From the NCBI GenBank assembly GCA_013372875.1, contig JABXIW010000468.1:1-14306 (forward strand): a stretch of 14,306 nucleotides of DNA, written 5' to 3'. Shown in pieces: positions 1 to 7,376 of this stretch (the first letter of the stretch is position 1; each line of letters starts with the position of its first letter). Made by a program: the position numbers and the translations under genes. The notes under the pieces were generated by a model, which was given only the letters and a program-made list of their open reading frames with translations, searched no databases and was not told where the DNA came from. This DNA comes from Gammaproteobacteria bacterium (lineage in GTDB: Bacteria; Pseudomonadota; Gammaproteobacteria; Enterobacterales; Kangiellaceae).

Positions 1-48
1 CGGCCGTCGAATGAAAGCCGCCGAATGGATACCAACAAAAAATAAAGG

Positions 49-2076
49 TTAAACTGATGCGAGTTGCTTAATGTTTTCTGTGAGCTTGTCTGGGTTTGTT
101 TCTTCAATCTCACCATACTTTCTTTTGAGGGAATCAATTATGTGAAAGTACTTAAGTTTATAGTCACCAATTACTTGGTTCCACTCTTTAATCCAAAGCC
201 TAATTTTACCCGACTGTAAAAGTAATCCAGGCATTCCATGAATTTTATTGCTATCTAATTGTGTATCGATGTCAAAGCGATTGTCAGGCTTGTTCGTAAT
301 CACGTTTCCAACCAAAACAAAATCCCAATACTCATTTTTAGTATCAAAGCGTTCTTCATTTTTGATTACATTCATATACTTCTTTATTTGAGAAACTTCT
401 TTATCTGTTAGCTTAACCGATGGCCTTTTTAACTCTACGATAAGGTTCTTAAAAAAGGGTTTCCCATCAATGTATATAGGCATTTTTTGGCACGCAAACA
501 CATCCATTTCTTTATTTTTGTGCTCATGAACAATTTCATACTTATCGTAATGTTTTGGGTGGTATAGTTCGTTATCATGGTCATCCACAAGGTCATAACG
601 TTCTTCATTGAATTTTAGGTAATTACGAAGAGCCTTGTCGAACTTGTCCTCTTCTGTCGTGACTACGCCAAACTCTTCGCCAAAGAGCCATAAATTTGAT
701 TCAATAGCCTTTTGAATATGAGCCACTTCATAAGTGTCTTTTTTATTTTTAAGAAGAGCCTCAAGAAGTTCCAGTATTTCAATGCGACCTTCTAACTTGT
801 TGATTGTATTGACAATGTTAGACATGGTTACTTTTTCTAATGTATTAGAAAGTATTCTCATGTCAGTTTCCGACAACGAAATCACACCACCCAACACATC
901 AAACAAACTCTCTGGATTATCCGAATTTACTATTCTATCTATAAGCTTGATTAATATGGCTTTTTGCTTATCATTTGCCAGCCCTTCAAATACACTAGAA
1001 TCGGCTTTATATATAACTCTGATTGCATCCTTTAATTGCTCGGTCTTAAATTGTGCTAGTCGACCAGTGGAGTTTGAGTCAGGGAAAAAACCTTTGTGCT
1101 CATAATCGATAATTAACTCATCGACTGCATCTTTTCTTAATTCTAAATATTTAGTGCTAAGAGCTTCCTTAGCAATAGATAATATTTCACTATATATAGG
1201 TGATGATTTATCAAATGATGGGACCAACTTACCATCATCCTTTTGCACGAACTGGGAAAAATAGCTAGAGCGAACAATGCAAGAACAATTAAATGAGTCT
1301 TTATTAAATTTCTGTTTAATAATTATGTTGTTATCATTATCGCAAAAGTAAATATTTGACTTTTCTAAATCAAGAGCACTTTCCCAGACAATTGATTCAA
1401 AATCAACACTGTGCGATGACACGTTTTTATTGATTTCAGAATGGTCGATATACTTTGGAAGTGGCAATCGCGCGCCATTAATATTGATTTTTAAGTTAGG
1501 CTTTAATAGTGTAATCCATGTAAGGTTGTTAATTAAGTACGTTTTTATTGTGTTATTAAACTCATTTGGAGTTAAATGGACATTATTGAATTTTACGCTT
1601 GTACCAGTAGAGTTTTTAAAAAGTTTAGGTTCAGTGTGAGTAACTGTAAATTTGTCTAAGGAGTCTTCATGGATCTCAATCTGAACTGCCTTAGAGTTTT
1701 CCTTGTGTTTACTTTCCCATCTTGCATTGTCACAAAACTTAAAAAAGCTTAGCCGCCCCCTACCATGCTTACCTCGAATTAGCGGGTTTTTGCTATTTTT
1801 TTTCTCCGAGTTGCCCAGTTCATCAAACGGTGTAACATCATTGTTAGTTTTGATGCCCGTACCATTATCTGTGACTGTAATGCTATGAATCTTATTTGGG
1901 TCTAGCTCCAATTCTGTCAAAATATCGACTTCAGTTGCATCAGCGTCTATGGCATTCCAAATATACTCAGCGAACGCTTTTGCTTTTGTAGTGCTTTTTA
2001 ATTTGTCTTTAACAGTGCTTTTGGATGCCCCTAGCTTTTTTTCTGCCATTGTTTTTAACTCTTTTTTGTCAAGCAT
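49..2076 (-). CDS. GHKL-family ATPase fused to a Shedu-like (DUF4263-type) PD-(D/E)XK nuclease; candidate defence protein
   Basis: Numbered from the in-frame TTG three codons upstream (678 aa; 675 aa from this ATG). The N-terminal third is a GHKL ATPase: N-box with E40, N44 and D47 in an AEYIWNAIDADA segment, a DNGTGI motif (D73, G75, G77) and a glycine-rich lid GKHGRGRLSFF (105-115). A helical middle (about 300-450) leads to a C-terminal nuclease-like domain. That domain opens with a helix ending SNLWLFGEE, resembling the start of DUF4263/Shedu proteins, followed by MDVF (D528), VELKRP (E551, K553) and a helix with Q566, the order expected of a PD-(D/E)XK site. ATP-gated DNA cleavage is inferred. 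The gene is clearly AT-richer than the virion genes and lies beyond the provirus terminator with its own promoter. The start is uncertain: ATG 2076 would have almost no leader, while ATG 2049 has an AAGAG upstream. Confidence 0.75.
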   Translation of the reverse strand: MLDKKELKTMAEKKLGASKSTVKDKLKSTTKAKAFAEYIWNAIDADATEVDILTELELDPNKIHSITVTDNGTGIKTNNDVTPFDELGNSEKKNSKNPLIRGKHGRGRLSFFKFCDNARWESKHKENSKAVQIEIHEDSLDKFTVTHTEPKLFKNSTGTSVKFNNVHLTPNEFNNTIKTYLINNLTWITLLKPNLKININGARLPLPKYIDHSEINKNVSSHSVDFESIVWESALDLEKSNIYFCDNDNNIIIKQKFNKDSFNCSCIVRSSYFSQFVQKDDGKLVPSFDKSSPIYSEILSIAKEALSTKYLELRKDAVDELIIDYEHKGFFPDSNSTGRLAQFKTEQLKDAIRVIYKADSSVFEGLANDKQKAILIKLIDRIVNSDNPESLFDVLGGVISLSETDMRILSNTLEKVTMSNIVNTINKLEGRIEILELLEALLKNKKDTYEVAHIQKAIESNLWLFGEEFGVVTTEEDKFDKALRNYLKFNEERYDLVDDHDNELYHPKHYDKYEIVHEHKNKEMDVFACQKMPIYIDGKPFFKNLIVELKRPSVKLTDKEVSQIKKYMNVIKNEERFDTKNEYWDFVLVGNVITNKPDNRFDIDTQLDSNKIHGMPGLLLQSGKIRLWIKEWNQVIGDYKLKYFHIIDSLKRKYGEIEETNPDKLTENIKQLASV

Positions 2077-2090
2077 ATAAATCAAGCTTC

Positions 2091-2118
2091 ATTGTAGTAA
2101 CGAAACTAAATACGTCAA
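2091..2118 (-). promoter_or_regulatory. Sigma70-like promoter of the GHKL-nuclease gene
   Basis: On the minus strand TTGACG (2118-2113) and TACAAT (2096-2091) are separated by 16 bp, close to the sigma70 consensus. Transcription would start near 2084, leaving a leader of about 8 nt before ATG 2076 or about 35 nt before ATG 2049. The gene is therefore probably transcribed independently of the provirus late operon, from which the terminator at 2178-2214 separates it. Confidence 0.6.
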
Positions 2119-2177
2119 ACAATTCTGATGGTTATTAGTTTATTGATTTCCTTAAAAGTGAGCTTTCATCACAAACC

Positions 2178-2214
2178 AAAAAGCCGAACCCCATCGCTAA
2201 GGGTTCGGCTTTTT
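2178..2214. terminator. Strong bidirectional rho-independent terminator
   Basis: A 14-bp perfect stem (2178-2191 pairing with 2201-2214, core GCCGAACCC/GGGTTCGGC) encloses a 9-nt loop and is flanked by A and T runs, so it can terminate transcription in both directions. It closes the leftward provirus late operon and insulates the GHKL-nuclease gene. It is a good marker for the left functional edge of the provirus. Confidence 0.9.
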
Positions 2215-2344
2215 TAGGCCTCTGCTTTGGTGGCATTCATCTGAAGCCTGTCGAGGTCAATCGACCCGCCAAAAGTATCGGCTCCCTACTCACTGTGTAA
2301 ATCGTCATTAATGACGTTTCGAACCAGTTCGCACGGTTTAAGCC

Positions 2345-2530
2345 TTAGCTTTCATTGTTGCGCGTAGCCGTTAGAACCAAAACACTTTCTCGGACTTCTT
2401 GCAGCCCTTGGGTTAACTGCTTATTGATAGCAATCTGGTATTTCAGATTCATCCCCATCAAAGCAAACATCACAAGCGATTCCGACGAAAAGCCCAGACC
2501 CGATAAGGCGTTAACTAGGGCGGTTTCCAT
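2345..2530 (-). CDS. Small putative membrane protein, possibly lysis-related
   Basis: 61 aa with a hydrophobic stretch around residues 13-28, followed by an amphipathic, charged helix that could be a short coiled coil. The ATG is preceded by a GGGGG ribosome-binding site. It overlaps the end of the upstream holin-like gene by 20 nt, so the two are translated from one message. As the last gene before the operon terminator it sits where PM2 and its relatives keep lysis genes, so a holin or spanin-like role is possible. No family is recognised. Confidence 0.55.
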   Translation of the reverse strand: METALVNALSGLGFSSESLVMFALMGMNLKYQIAINKQLTQGLQEVRESVLVLTATRNNES

Positions 2531-2738
2531 CCAAGCCCCCTACACTTTTTGTCGGTTTCCAGCTGTCCGGCAGTGCTTCGTACACACCAATCACGGCGGG
2601 AATGGCCAAACCGACAGCGCCGCCAAGGTTGACGCCCGTTTCGGTGATTTCGACACTGAATAAATGACCGTAGCCCGTGACCGCCGCGACGACGGAACCC
2701 AGTAGCGCCAAGCCTTTTAATGTGGAACGTTCAAACAT
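2511..2738 (-). CDS. Holin-like two-helix membrane protein
   Basis: 75 aa. Two hydrophobic segments (about residues 8-24 and 36-56) are separated by a short polar loop, and the tail is polar: the layout of a small class II holin. The ATG follows a TAGGAG ribosome-binding site at normal spacing. It lies 12 nt downstream of the peptidoglycan-cleaving gene and overlaps the 61-aa gene. The pairing with a muralytic gene supports a holin that opens the cytoplasmic membrane at lysis. This is inferred from topology and context, not from a recognised motif. Confidence 0.6.
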   Translation of the reverse strand: MFERSTLKGLALLGSVVAAVTGYGHLFSVEITETGVNLGGAVGLAIPAVIGVYEALPDSWKPTKSVGGLDGNRPS

Positions 2739-2750
2739 GTTGTGTTTCTC

Positions 2751-3221
2751 CTAAACCAGATTGACGCCTTTCAGCACCGTGTGTTTGCTGTAGTGGCGAC
2801 CCACTTCCATGATGCTCATGGCGTGAAGCACTTCGACCAACAGCGACTTGTTGTTCACTAAATCAATGCGCTCATCCATACCGACGCCCACGCGCCCCGC
2901 AACAAAGCGTGCGTAATTGGCGGTGTGGTTTTCGTTTGGCGGCGCAAAGCGGTGAATGATTTCAGTTAGTGTGTGCAGTTCGTGGCGTTGCTGATAGTTA
3001 CGCAGCAAAATAGCCCCTGCACGAAAGCCCCATTCGGGCGCTTTAAAGGTTTCAAAGGCTTTATCGCGTGACGGCGTCACCTTGCCTTTCCACGCATTAG
3101 ATGCAATGCGAATGTTAAGCGGGTTATGAATGCGAACCCCGCGAACGCTTGATGTGGTTGAGGTTGTCATGGTAAACGCTCCAATCCCTAAGAGTATGAT
3201 GACAAAGATAAACAGCGGCAT
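2751..3221 (-). CDS. Membrane-anchored peptidoglycan-cleaving protein (lysozyme/transglycosylase-like)
   Basis: 156 aa. One N-terminal transmembrane or signal-anchor helix (residues 2-17) precedes a domain opening with GVRIHNPLNIR (28-38) and W44-x-G46. That is the signature of the GIRNNNPxNIR family of phage structural/lytic proteins with a lysozyme-like fold. It continues with FETF (56-59), EWGFRA (63-68, E63 a possible catalytic residue) and APPNENHT (93-100). It probably cleaves peptidoglycan at entry as a virion protein, at lysis, or both. The ATG lies 4 nt after the spike stop with a poor ribosome-binding site. An internal ATG at 3170 follows a good GGAG and would give a soluble 139-aa form without the anchor. 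Confidence 0.7.
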   Translation of the reverse strand: MPLFIFVIILLGIGAFTMTTSTTSSVRGVRIHNPLNIRIASNAWKGKVTPSRDKAFETFKAPEWGFRAGAILLRNYQQRHELHTLTEIIHRFAPPNENHTANYARFVAGRVGVGMDERIDLVNNKSLLVEVLHAMSIMEVGRHYSKHTVLKGVNLV

Positions 3222-3225
3222 GGCG

Positions 3226-4299
3226 TTAACCGTAAAAGTTAATGCAGACCGGAATCGCGCTATAAGCCACGCTCAGCGTTTGGTGGTCAGTGAGCCAATC
3301 AAACATCGCTTGCGAGTATTCAATGACCACAAAGTTGCTGCCATATTCCACGATGTTGGCGCTAAACCCGTTTTGATAGCTGATGCCATGCCAAAGCGTT
3401 AAGTGGTGTTTTGGGTGAAACGCGAAGTGATAATGGCGGCTAAACTTCCATTTGTAGCGCAGCCCCGAAACGTACTCGGCATTAGTGCTTTTCAGCATTC
3501 GCGTGTAGTTGTGATAACCCGTTGTTGCCATTGCGCTTGGCAATGTCACCGTATCACCAGCGCTCACGTTCCCCATCGACGCGTGCCAGGCTTCTGCGCC
3601 ATAAACCATAAATGCTGTGTCATTGGTCACGTGGACATACACCACGTATAAACCCGAACCGCCATCGAACTGACAGATTAACTCCGGTGTTTCAATCCAA
3701 GTCGGCGTTAAATAGTGTTCGGCTTTGCCTTGGGTTGCTACGCGGCGGTATGGGTTGTCCTGCAAGTTAGAGATACTGAGCTCACCCGTGTTTTCGTTGA
3801 GTTCCACGCGCGCAATGCCCACCGTGATATTGGCGTCAGAAGATGCACCAACCAACACGCGAGCTTTCAAGGCGTTGTGCGCTTTGCCGCCTTGCGGTGC
3901 GGTGAACACGCTATAAGCCACGCCATCGCCGTTAGTGCTGCAACTCAACACGCCATTTGTGACTGGAATCGACGGATGCTGATACTTACTTTTTTCACTG
4001 GTTTCATGCTTGATGTAACCTGTGTTGTTTTGCGCGGTGCCTACCTCTAAGCCCCAACCATAAATGCCACTTACTGCATTACGCCCAAACTCAATCGTGG
4101 TGTTTGGGTCAATGGCTTGTTTAGTGTCAACGGTGATGAGTGGCGGGTTTGGCGAGGTCTGGGTGTTTAAGTTGATTTCCCCATTCGCCAATAAGTTAAT
4201 GACGGTTCCACCCGTTTCCATTGAATCGAGCAAGTCAGCAAGGTACTCGATTTTGTTGCGTGGGTTGCCGTTTGGCAGATTGTCACGTACTTGTCCCAT
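3226..4299 (-). CDS. Putative spike / receptor-binding protein
   Basis: 357 aa, close to PM2 spike P1 (about 335 aa). The N-terminus (1-45) is polar and could be an attachment segment. The rest is rich in beta-branched, Gly, Asn, Thr and aromatic residues with no transmembrane helix, as expected of a trimeric beta-structured adhesin. A His/Tyr/Trp-rich patch occurs around 288-310. It starts 4 nt after the penton/shaft gene stop, behind a GGAG ribosome-binding site, and is followed by the peptidoglycan-cleaving gene. Receptor binding is inferred from size, position and composition. It is expected to be the most variable gene between relatives. Confidence 0.55.
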   Translation of the reverse strand: MGQVRDNLPNGNPRNKIEYLADLLDSMETGGTVINLLANGEINLNTQTSPNPPLITVDTKQAIDPNTTIEFGRNAVSGIYGWGLEVGTAQNNTGYIKHETSEKSKYQHPSIPVTNGVLSCSTNGDGVAYSVFTAPQGGKAHNALKARVLVGASSDANITVGIARVELNENTGELSISNLQDNPYRRVATQGKAEHYLTPTWIETPELICQFDGGSGLYVVYVHVTNDTAFMVYGAEAWHASMGNVSAGDTVTLPSAMATTGYHNYTRMLKSTNAEYVSGLRYKWKFSRHYHFAFHPKHHLTLWHGISYQNGFSANIVEYGSNFVVIEYSQAMFDWLTDHQTLSVAYSAIPVCINFYG

Positions 4300-4302
4300 G
4301 CG

Positions 4303-5019
4303 TTAAATCTCCATAATCGTGACGGCGTCACCCGCCGTGCCTGTTAATGTCATGGCGGCGGTGCTTTCGATGGTGATGCGCTCGCCCGCTTCCAGTTCAA
4401 ATGCGTCAACAAACACCGAGGCGGTGTTGGCTTTCGCCGCCTTAATCGTGATGGCTTTGCGCGTGGCGTTTTGTGCCATGTTGTGCGGAAACACGCTCAC
4501 GGCTTCGGTGACAAGGTTGCTACTGACTTGCTCATCCACTTTGACCACTTGCGTTGATTCGAGCGTGACCGCAGGCAACGATTGAACATTCACGGGTTGC
4601 GGCGCTTTGAACTCAACAGGCGGCAAACTGGTGACGCCGAGCTGTTGATTCGCGGCCAATTCAACCGCGGGAAGCTGATTCACTGCCAATTGTTGATTGG
4701 GCGCGATTTCTACTGCGGGCAGCTGTTCAATCACCACATTCGGCAAGGCTTGAACCACCACGCTTTGACCCTCAACAGGCGGCATAAATGATCCATAACC
4801 AAACTGAATTTCGATTTCGTTATCGGTGCGGCTAGAGATAAGCAAACGCCCAAGGTGTTTACCCTCGCCTACGTTAAATACCGACGACTTGCCAAGCGTG
4901 ACGCGCTCACCGGACGATTCACGATAGATGTCGATTTCAGCTTGCGCCGCTTTCAGATACAGCCAATTGCCATCAGGCGTCAGCGGGATGGCTTGACCCG
5001 CTAATAGTTGCGTGTTCAT
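4303..5019 (-). CDS. Putative vertex protein: N-terminal beta domain, 16-residue repeat shaft, C-terminal beta domain
   Basis: 238 aa in three parts. Residues 1-85 form a beta-rich domain ending EIEIQFGYGSF, suited to capping a vertex. Residues 92-163 hold half a repeat plus four full 16-residue repeats (100-115, 116-131, 132-147, 148-163) of pattern LPxVxxxxxQxxxVxx. Residues 180-238 are a second small beta domain with an LEAGERITI turn. Short regular hydrophobic/proline repeats recall triple-beta-spiral fibre shafts (adenovirus fibre, PRD1 P5), so a trimeric penton-shaft protein carrying the neighbouring spike is a plausible inference. The start overlaps the upstream stop (ATGA). Confidence 0.6.
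   Translation of the reverse strand: MNTQLLAGQAIPLTPDGNWLYLKAAQAEIDIYRESSGERVTLGKSSVFNVGEGKHLGRLLISSRTDNEIEIQFGYGSFMPPVEGQSVVVQALPNVVIEQLPAVEIAPNQQLAVNQLPAVELAANQQLGVTSLPPVEFKAPQPVNVQSLPAVTLESTQVVKVDEQVSSNLVTEAVSVFPHNMAQNATRKAITIKAAKANTASVFVDAFELEAGERITIESTAAMTLTGTAGDAVTIMEI
4531..4746 (-). repeat. Tandem 48-nt (16-residue) repeats in the vertex-protein gene
   Basis: Half a unit followed by four complete degenerate 48-nt units encoding LP-x-V-type repeats. The protein pattern is conserved better than the DNA, which points to selection on the shaft structure. Unit number would set fibre length and could vary between strains by recombination. Confidence 0.75.
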
Positions 5020-5510
5020 CGTTTCTTCACCATTACGTAGCCAAGCACCAACACAAGCACGATTGCTAATACCACCATCATTTTGCTTGTTTCGACTTGC
5101 CCGCCGTCCTGTTTGAATTTCGCCAAGTCCATCATGGCTTCGAGGTTCTTTGAGTTTTGCGCCGCTTGGCTGCCCGCCAGTCCCGCCAACATATCGAGGT
5201 TTTCGCTGTTGGTTGAGGCATAGGTAGCCAATGAGTTGCCCGCAAAATCAACCACTTCATCAATCGCGGTTTCGGCGATGTCGTGCGTGGTGTCCATCGC
5301 TTCCAGCGAAATGCGCTCATTGCTGTTGAGCATTTCCCCGCCAAGCTCCATTGCGGCAGTCACGGCGCCGTGGTCGGTCATGGTGGTGTTAATGGTCGAG
5401 TTGTTCACACCCGAAATGGCAACGCCGAGGTTGTCACCACTAATGGCATTTTGACCGCTGACGTTAGTGGTGTTACTGGTATTACTCGACTTGGATTTAG
5501 AACTGCCCAT
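5016..5510 (-). CDS. Virion-associated protein with C-terminal membrane anchor
   Basis: 164 aa. The N-terminus (1-45) is Ser/Asn/Thr/Gly-rich and low complexity, leading to a TMTDHGAV segment (43-50). It is followed by a long Ala-rich helical region (50-135), probably coiled coil, and a single C-terminal transmembrane helix (about 143-161) ending in KKR. This suits a protein anchored in the inner membrane with a helical stalk reaching outward to the vertex. The ATG directly abuts the previous stop (TAGATG) behind a GGGGG ribosome-binding site, and the end overlaps the vertex gene. A minor capsid/vertex-anchoring role is inferred from order. Confidence 0.55.
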   Translation of the reverse strand: MGSSKSKSSNTSNTTNVSGQNAISGDNLGVAISGVNNSTINTTMTDHGAVTAAMELGGEMLNSNERISLEAMDTTHDIAETAIDEVVDFAGNSLATYASTNSENLDMLAGLAGSQAAQNSKNLEAMMDLAKFKQDGGQVETSKMMVVLAIVLVLVLGYVMVKKR

Positions 5511-5897
5511 CTACCACACCCCCAAATCTAAGCGGATAAAGTCACCATCTTGCTTGGCAGTGACGCCAATCGAACGCACCAAACGCGCCACGCCTTGAAA
5601 TGCCGTATCCGCAGATAACGATTGCATCCCCGCAGCTTTGACGACATTAACCAGTTGTTTGATGCCAGAACGCAGACCGCGACCCGCGACGCCCCACAAA
5701 AAGTAGTTGTCACCGTCACGCTCACCCGCAATCACTAACGAACAATCGGCGCTTTTGAGGCGATACAGACTCACACGCCCCTCATTCACCGCTTTACACA
5801 ATTCGGTGTAAGCCTGTGGGCAAGCACGAAACGCGGGCTTGAGTTCCCCAAGCGCCCGTTTCGATTGCGTCACCACTTCAATCACTTCTTTTTCCAT
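5511..5897 (-). CDS. Uncharacterised phage protein, compact alpha/beta fold
   Basis: 128 aa, soluble, no transmembrane helix. Two helices (about 1-40) are followed by beta strands (SLYRLKSADCSLVIAGE and YFLWGVAGRG) and a further helix. The FLWGVAGRGL segment resembles small proteins of unknown function that recur in phage structural clusters and have a GNAT-like look, but I cannot name the family. It overlaps the preceding membrane-protein gene by 16 nt and directly abuts the following one, so it is embedded in the virion block and may assist capsid assembly. Confidence 0.5.
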   Translation of the reverse strand: MEKEVIEVVTQSKRALGELKPAFRACPQAYTELCKAVNEGRVSLYRLKSADCSLVIAGERDGDNYFLWGVAGRGLRSGIKQLVNVVKAAGMQSLSADTAFQGVARLVRSIGVTAKQDGDFIRLDLGVW

Positions 5898-6088
5898 AGC
5901 AACACCGCCACAATCACAATTACTGCAATCATCATCAACGTGGACGGGTTAAACACACTCGCGCCGCCCATGTTGATGCTGCCCACTGACAGGCTGCCGC
6001 CCGACTTACCATTGGCGCCACTGGTCGCGGGGCCACCGTTGGCACTAATTGGCATCGAACCGGAGTTACCTAATAGCCCACCAATCAT
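5882..6088 (-). CDS. Small virion membrane protein with Gly/Ser-rich head
   Basis: 68 aa. A Gly/Ser/Asn-rich N-terminal half (1-46) is followed by one transmembrane helix (49-65) and a KKK end. The ATG at 6088 is chosen because AAAGGA lies 8 nt upstream and the start overlaps the previous stop as ATGA. An upstream in-frame TTG at 6121 lacks such support and lies inside the preceding gene. Tiny tail-anchored proteins like this lie in the internal membrane of PM2-type virions. The specific role is unknown. Confidence 0.65.
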   Translation of the reverse strand: MIGGLLGNSGSMPISANGGPATSGANGKSGGSLSVGSINMGGASVFNPSTLMMIAVIVIVAVLLWKKK

Positions 6089-6228
6089 AATTTGAATCCT
6101 TTCTTGTACAGGATGTAACAAACCAGAAGCAGAGCGAGCACCAAGCCGATGCGGTCAAACCCGCCCGACACTTTGACGCCCGCCCAAACGCCGACCGCAC
6201 CTGCAATTAGGTATGGAATAAACGGCAT
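6085..6228 (-). CDS. 47-aa two-helix membrane protein
   Basis: Almost entirely two hydrophobic helices (about 3-20 and 26-41) joined by a short SGGFDR turn, ending in a basic YKKGFKL tail. The start is well fixed: a GGGGAAGAAG ribosome-binding site and a TAATG overlap with the preceding stop. The stop overlaps the next start as ATGA. Coupling at both ends shows it is a real gene despite its size. It is probably a component of the virion membrane between capsid and genome. Confidence 0.65.
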   Translation of the reverse strand: MPFIPYLIAGAVGVWAGVKVSGGFDRIGLVLALLLVCYILYKKGFKL

Positions 6229-6539
6229 TACTTCTTCCCCTTAGCGACGTAGAACACCGCCAATAACAACAGTACGAACAGCATCGCGCCCATCATAAGG
6301 TGCGTGGTTGTCACCCCCGCAAACGCGGAGGTGTAAACAGGCTCACCTGTGGGTTGTTGGTAGTCGTTATTGTGCTTGCGCTGTTCATCTGGATTACTGG
6401 ATTCGACGCGTTGAGCTTCGTTCTCAATCTTTACGCCGAGCCAGTCTTTGCCCAAGTCGGTGACGTCGGTCAGCAGTTCGCCGCCCGTTTCTAATACGCC
6501 ATCCCAAATTGAGCCCCACATGCTTTGCTCTTGCGCCAT
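6228..6539 (-). CDS. Virion membrane protein following the capsid gene
   Basis: 103 aa. The N-terminal half is amphipathic with several Trp (W8, W12, W33), the linker is polar (45-68), and one C-terminal transmembrane helix (81-98) ends in KGKK. The ATG is 9 nt after the capsid gene stop with a GGGGG ribosome-binding site. Its length and place beside the capsid gene recall PM2 membrane protein P3 (about 104 aa), which links capsid and lipid. I infer a similar job but cannot show homology. Confidence 0.6.
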   Translation of the reverse strand: MAQEQSMWGSIWDGVLETGGELLTDVTDLGKDWLGVKIENEAQRVESSNPDEQRKHNNDYQQPTGEPVYTSAFAGVTTTHLMMGAMLFVLLLLAVFYVAKGKK

Positions 6540-6548
6540 AACGCCCCC

Positions 6549-7376
6549 TTACTGCGCGGTAGGCACCGCCACTTGTTCGATGGCTTCAATCAGTACCGGA
6601 ATACTGCCCGCTGCCGTTTTTTCCACTTCAAACGCCAGTTGTTTCATGGCCGCGGTTGGCAGACGCGCTTCGCTACCAAAGCCGCAGCGCGTGAAGTCCA
6701 GCGAGAAAAAGCCCGCGTTTTGCTCACGACCCGCTGCCGCAAGGTCATAGGCGTTATCGGCTTTGTTGACGTTGAGCTCTTCACGTTCATCACGCAGCAC
6801 ACGAACGCGCTCAATCGTGTTGTCTTTCAGGTGCAAACGTTTGATAGACAGCGCCGCACTACGCTCGGCAAAGTCAAACGGCGTGCGACCACTTGCCGCG
6901 GCGTACCACGTTTGTGAGTAAAGGCGTGGCATGTAGATACGCTGAGTTTGCGCCGCGGTGGTATGAGCGCGAGCACGAATCATTGGCGCCGCTGTCCCTG
7001 TTTTGGCTTTTAGCTGGATGTACATAAACCAGATTTCGCCCTGTAGGGTCACAAGCTCACCTGTACGGATACCCAGTTTGGTGCGCATCGTCATGTCAGA
7101 GAAGTTCAACACGTAGCGACCCGCTTGCACGTACTCTTTTTTGTGCTCTTGCAAGTCGATAAGGTCTTGACCTGTCACGTTGACGATTTCACGGCCATTC
7201 ACTTTGACCGCAATGCGTTCAATGTCCGCAGGGTCAAGAATGTCCGTGACTAGCTCGATGTTTTGGTAAGTTGGGCCCGATACCAAGCGCAATGTCGCTT
7301 GGTTGCCCCAGTTCACACCTTCAACAGGGTCAAGCTCACGTGGACGTGGGTTAAAAGGCTGTTTTAACGCTTCCAT
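6549..7376 (-). CDS. Major capsid protein, putative double jelly roll (PM2 P2-like)
   Basis: 275 aa, against 269 for PM2 P2. Strand-rich throughout with no transmembrane helix. A distinctive segment around residues 85-118 (GRYVLNFSD followed by RTKLGIRTGELVTL and GEIW) fits the first jelly-roll barrel, and the second half (about 150-270) gives the second. Trimers of this fold make the hexagonal capsomers of PM2-type icosahedral virions. The start at 7376 is preferred over the longer frame from 7385: it shares a TAATG overlap with the upstream 42-aa gene and has AAAGG at good spacing, while 7385 has neither. It lies in the late block next to small membrane proteins, as expected for the capsid gene. 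Confidence 0.8.
   Translation of the reverse strand: MEALKQPFNPRPRELDPVEGVNWGNQATLRLVSGPTYQNIELVTDILDPADIERIAVKVNGREIVNVTGQDLIDLQEHKKEYVQAGRYVLNFSDMTMRTKLGIRTGELVTLQGEIWFMYIQLKAKTGTAAPMIRARAHTTAAQTQRIYMPRLYSQTWYAAASGRTPFDFAERSAALSIKRLHLKDNTIERVRVLRDEREELNVNKADNAYDLAAAGREQNAGFFSLDFTRCGFGSEARLPTAAMKQLAFEVEKTAAGSIPVLIEAIEQVAVPTAQ

Noticed and set aside
2318..2332. GGTTCGAA on the minus strand resembles a tRNA T-loop, suggesting a tRNA fragment as attachment site.
   Set aside because: The flanking bases do not form a T stem, and no acceptor stem or CCA end follows.
6089..6121. TTG start giving a 79-aa version of the 68-aa membrane protein.
   Set aside because: The ATG at 6088 has AAAGGA and an ATGA overlap with the 47-aa gene; the extension lies within that gene.
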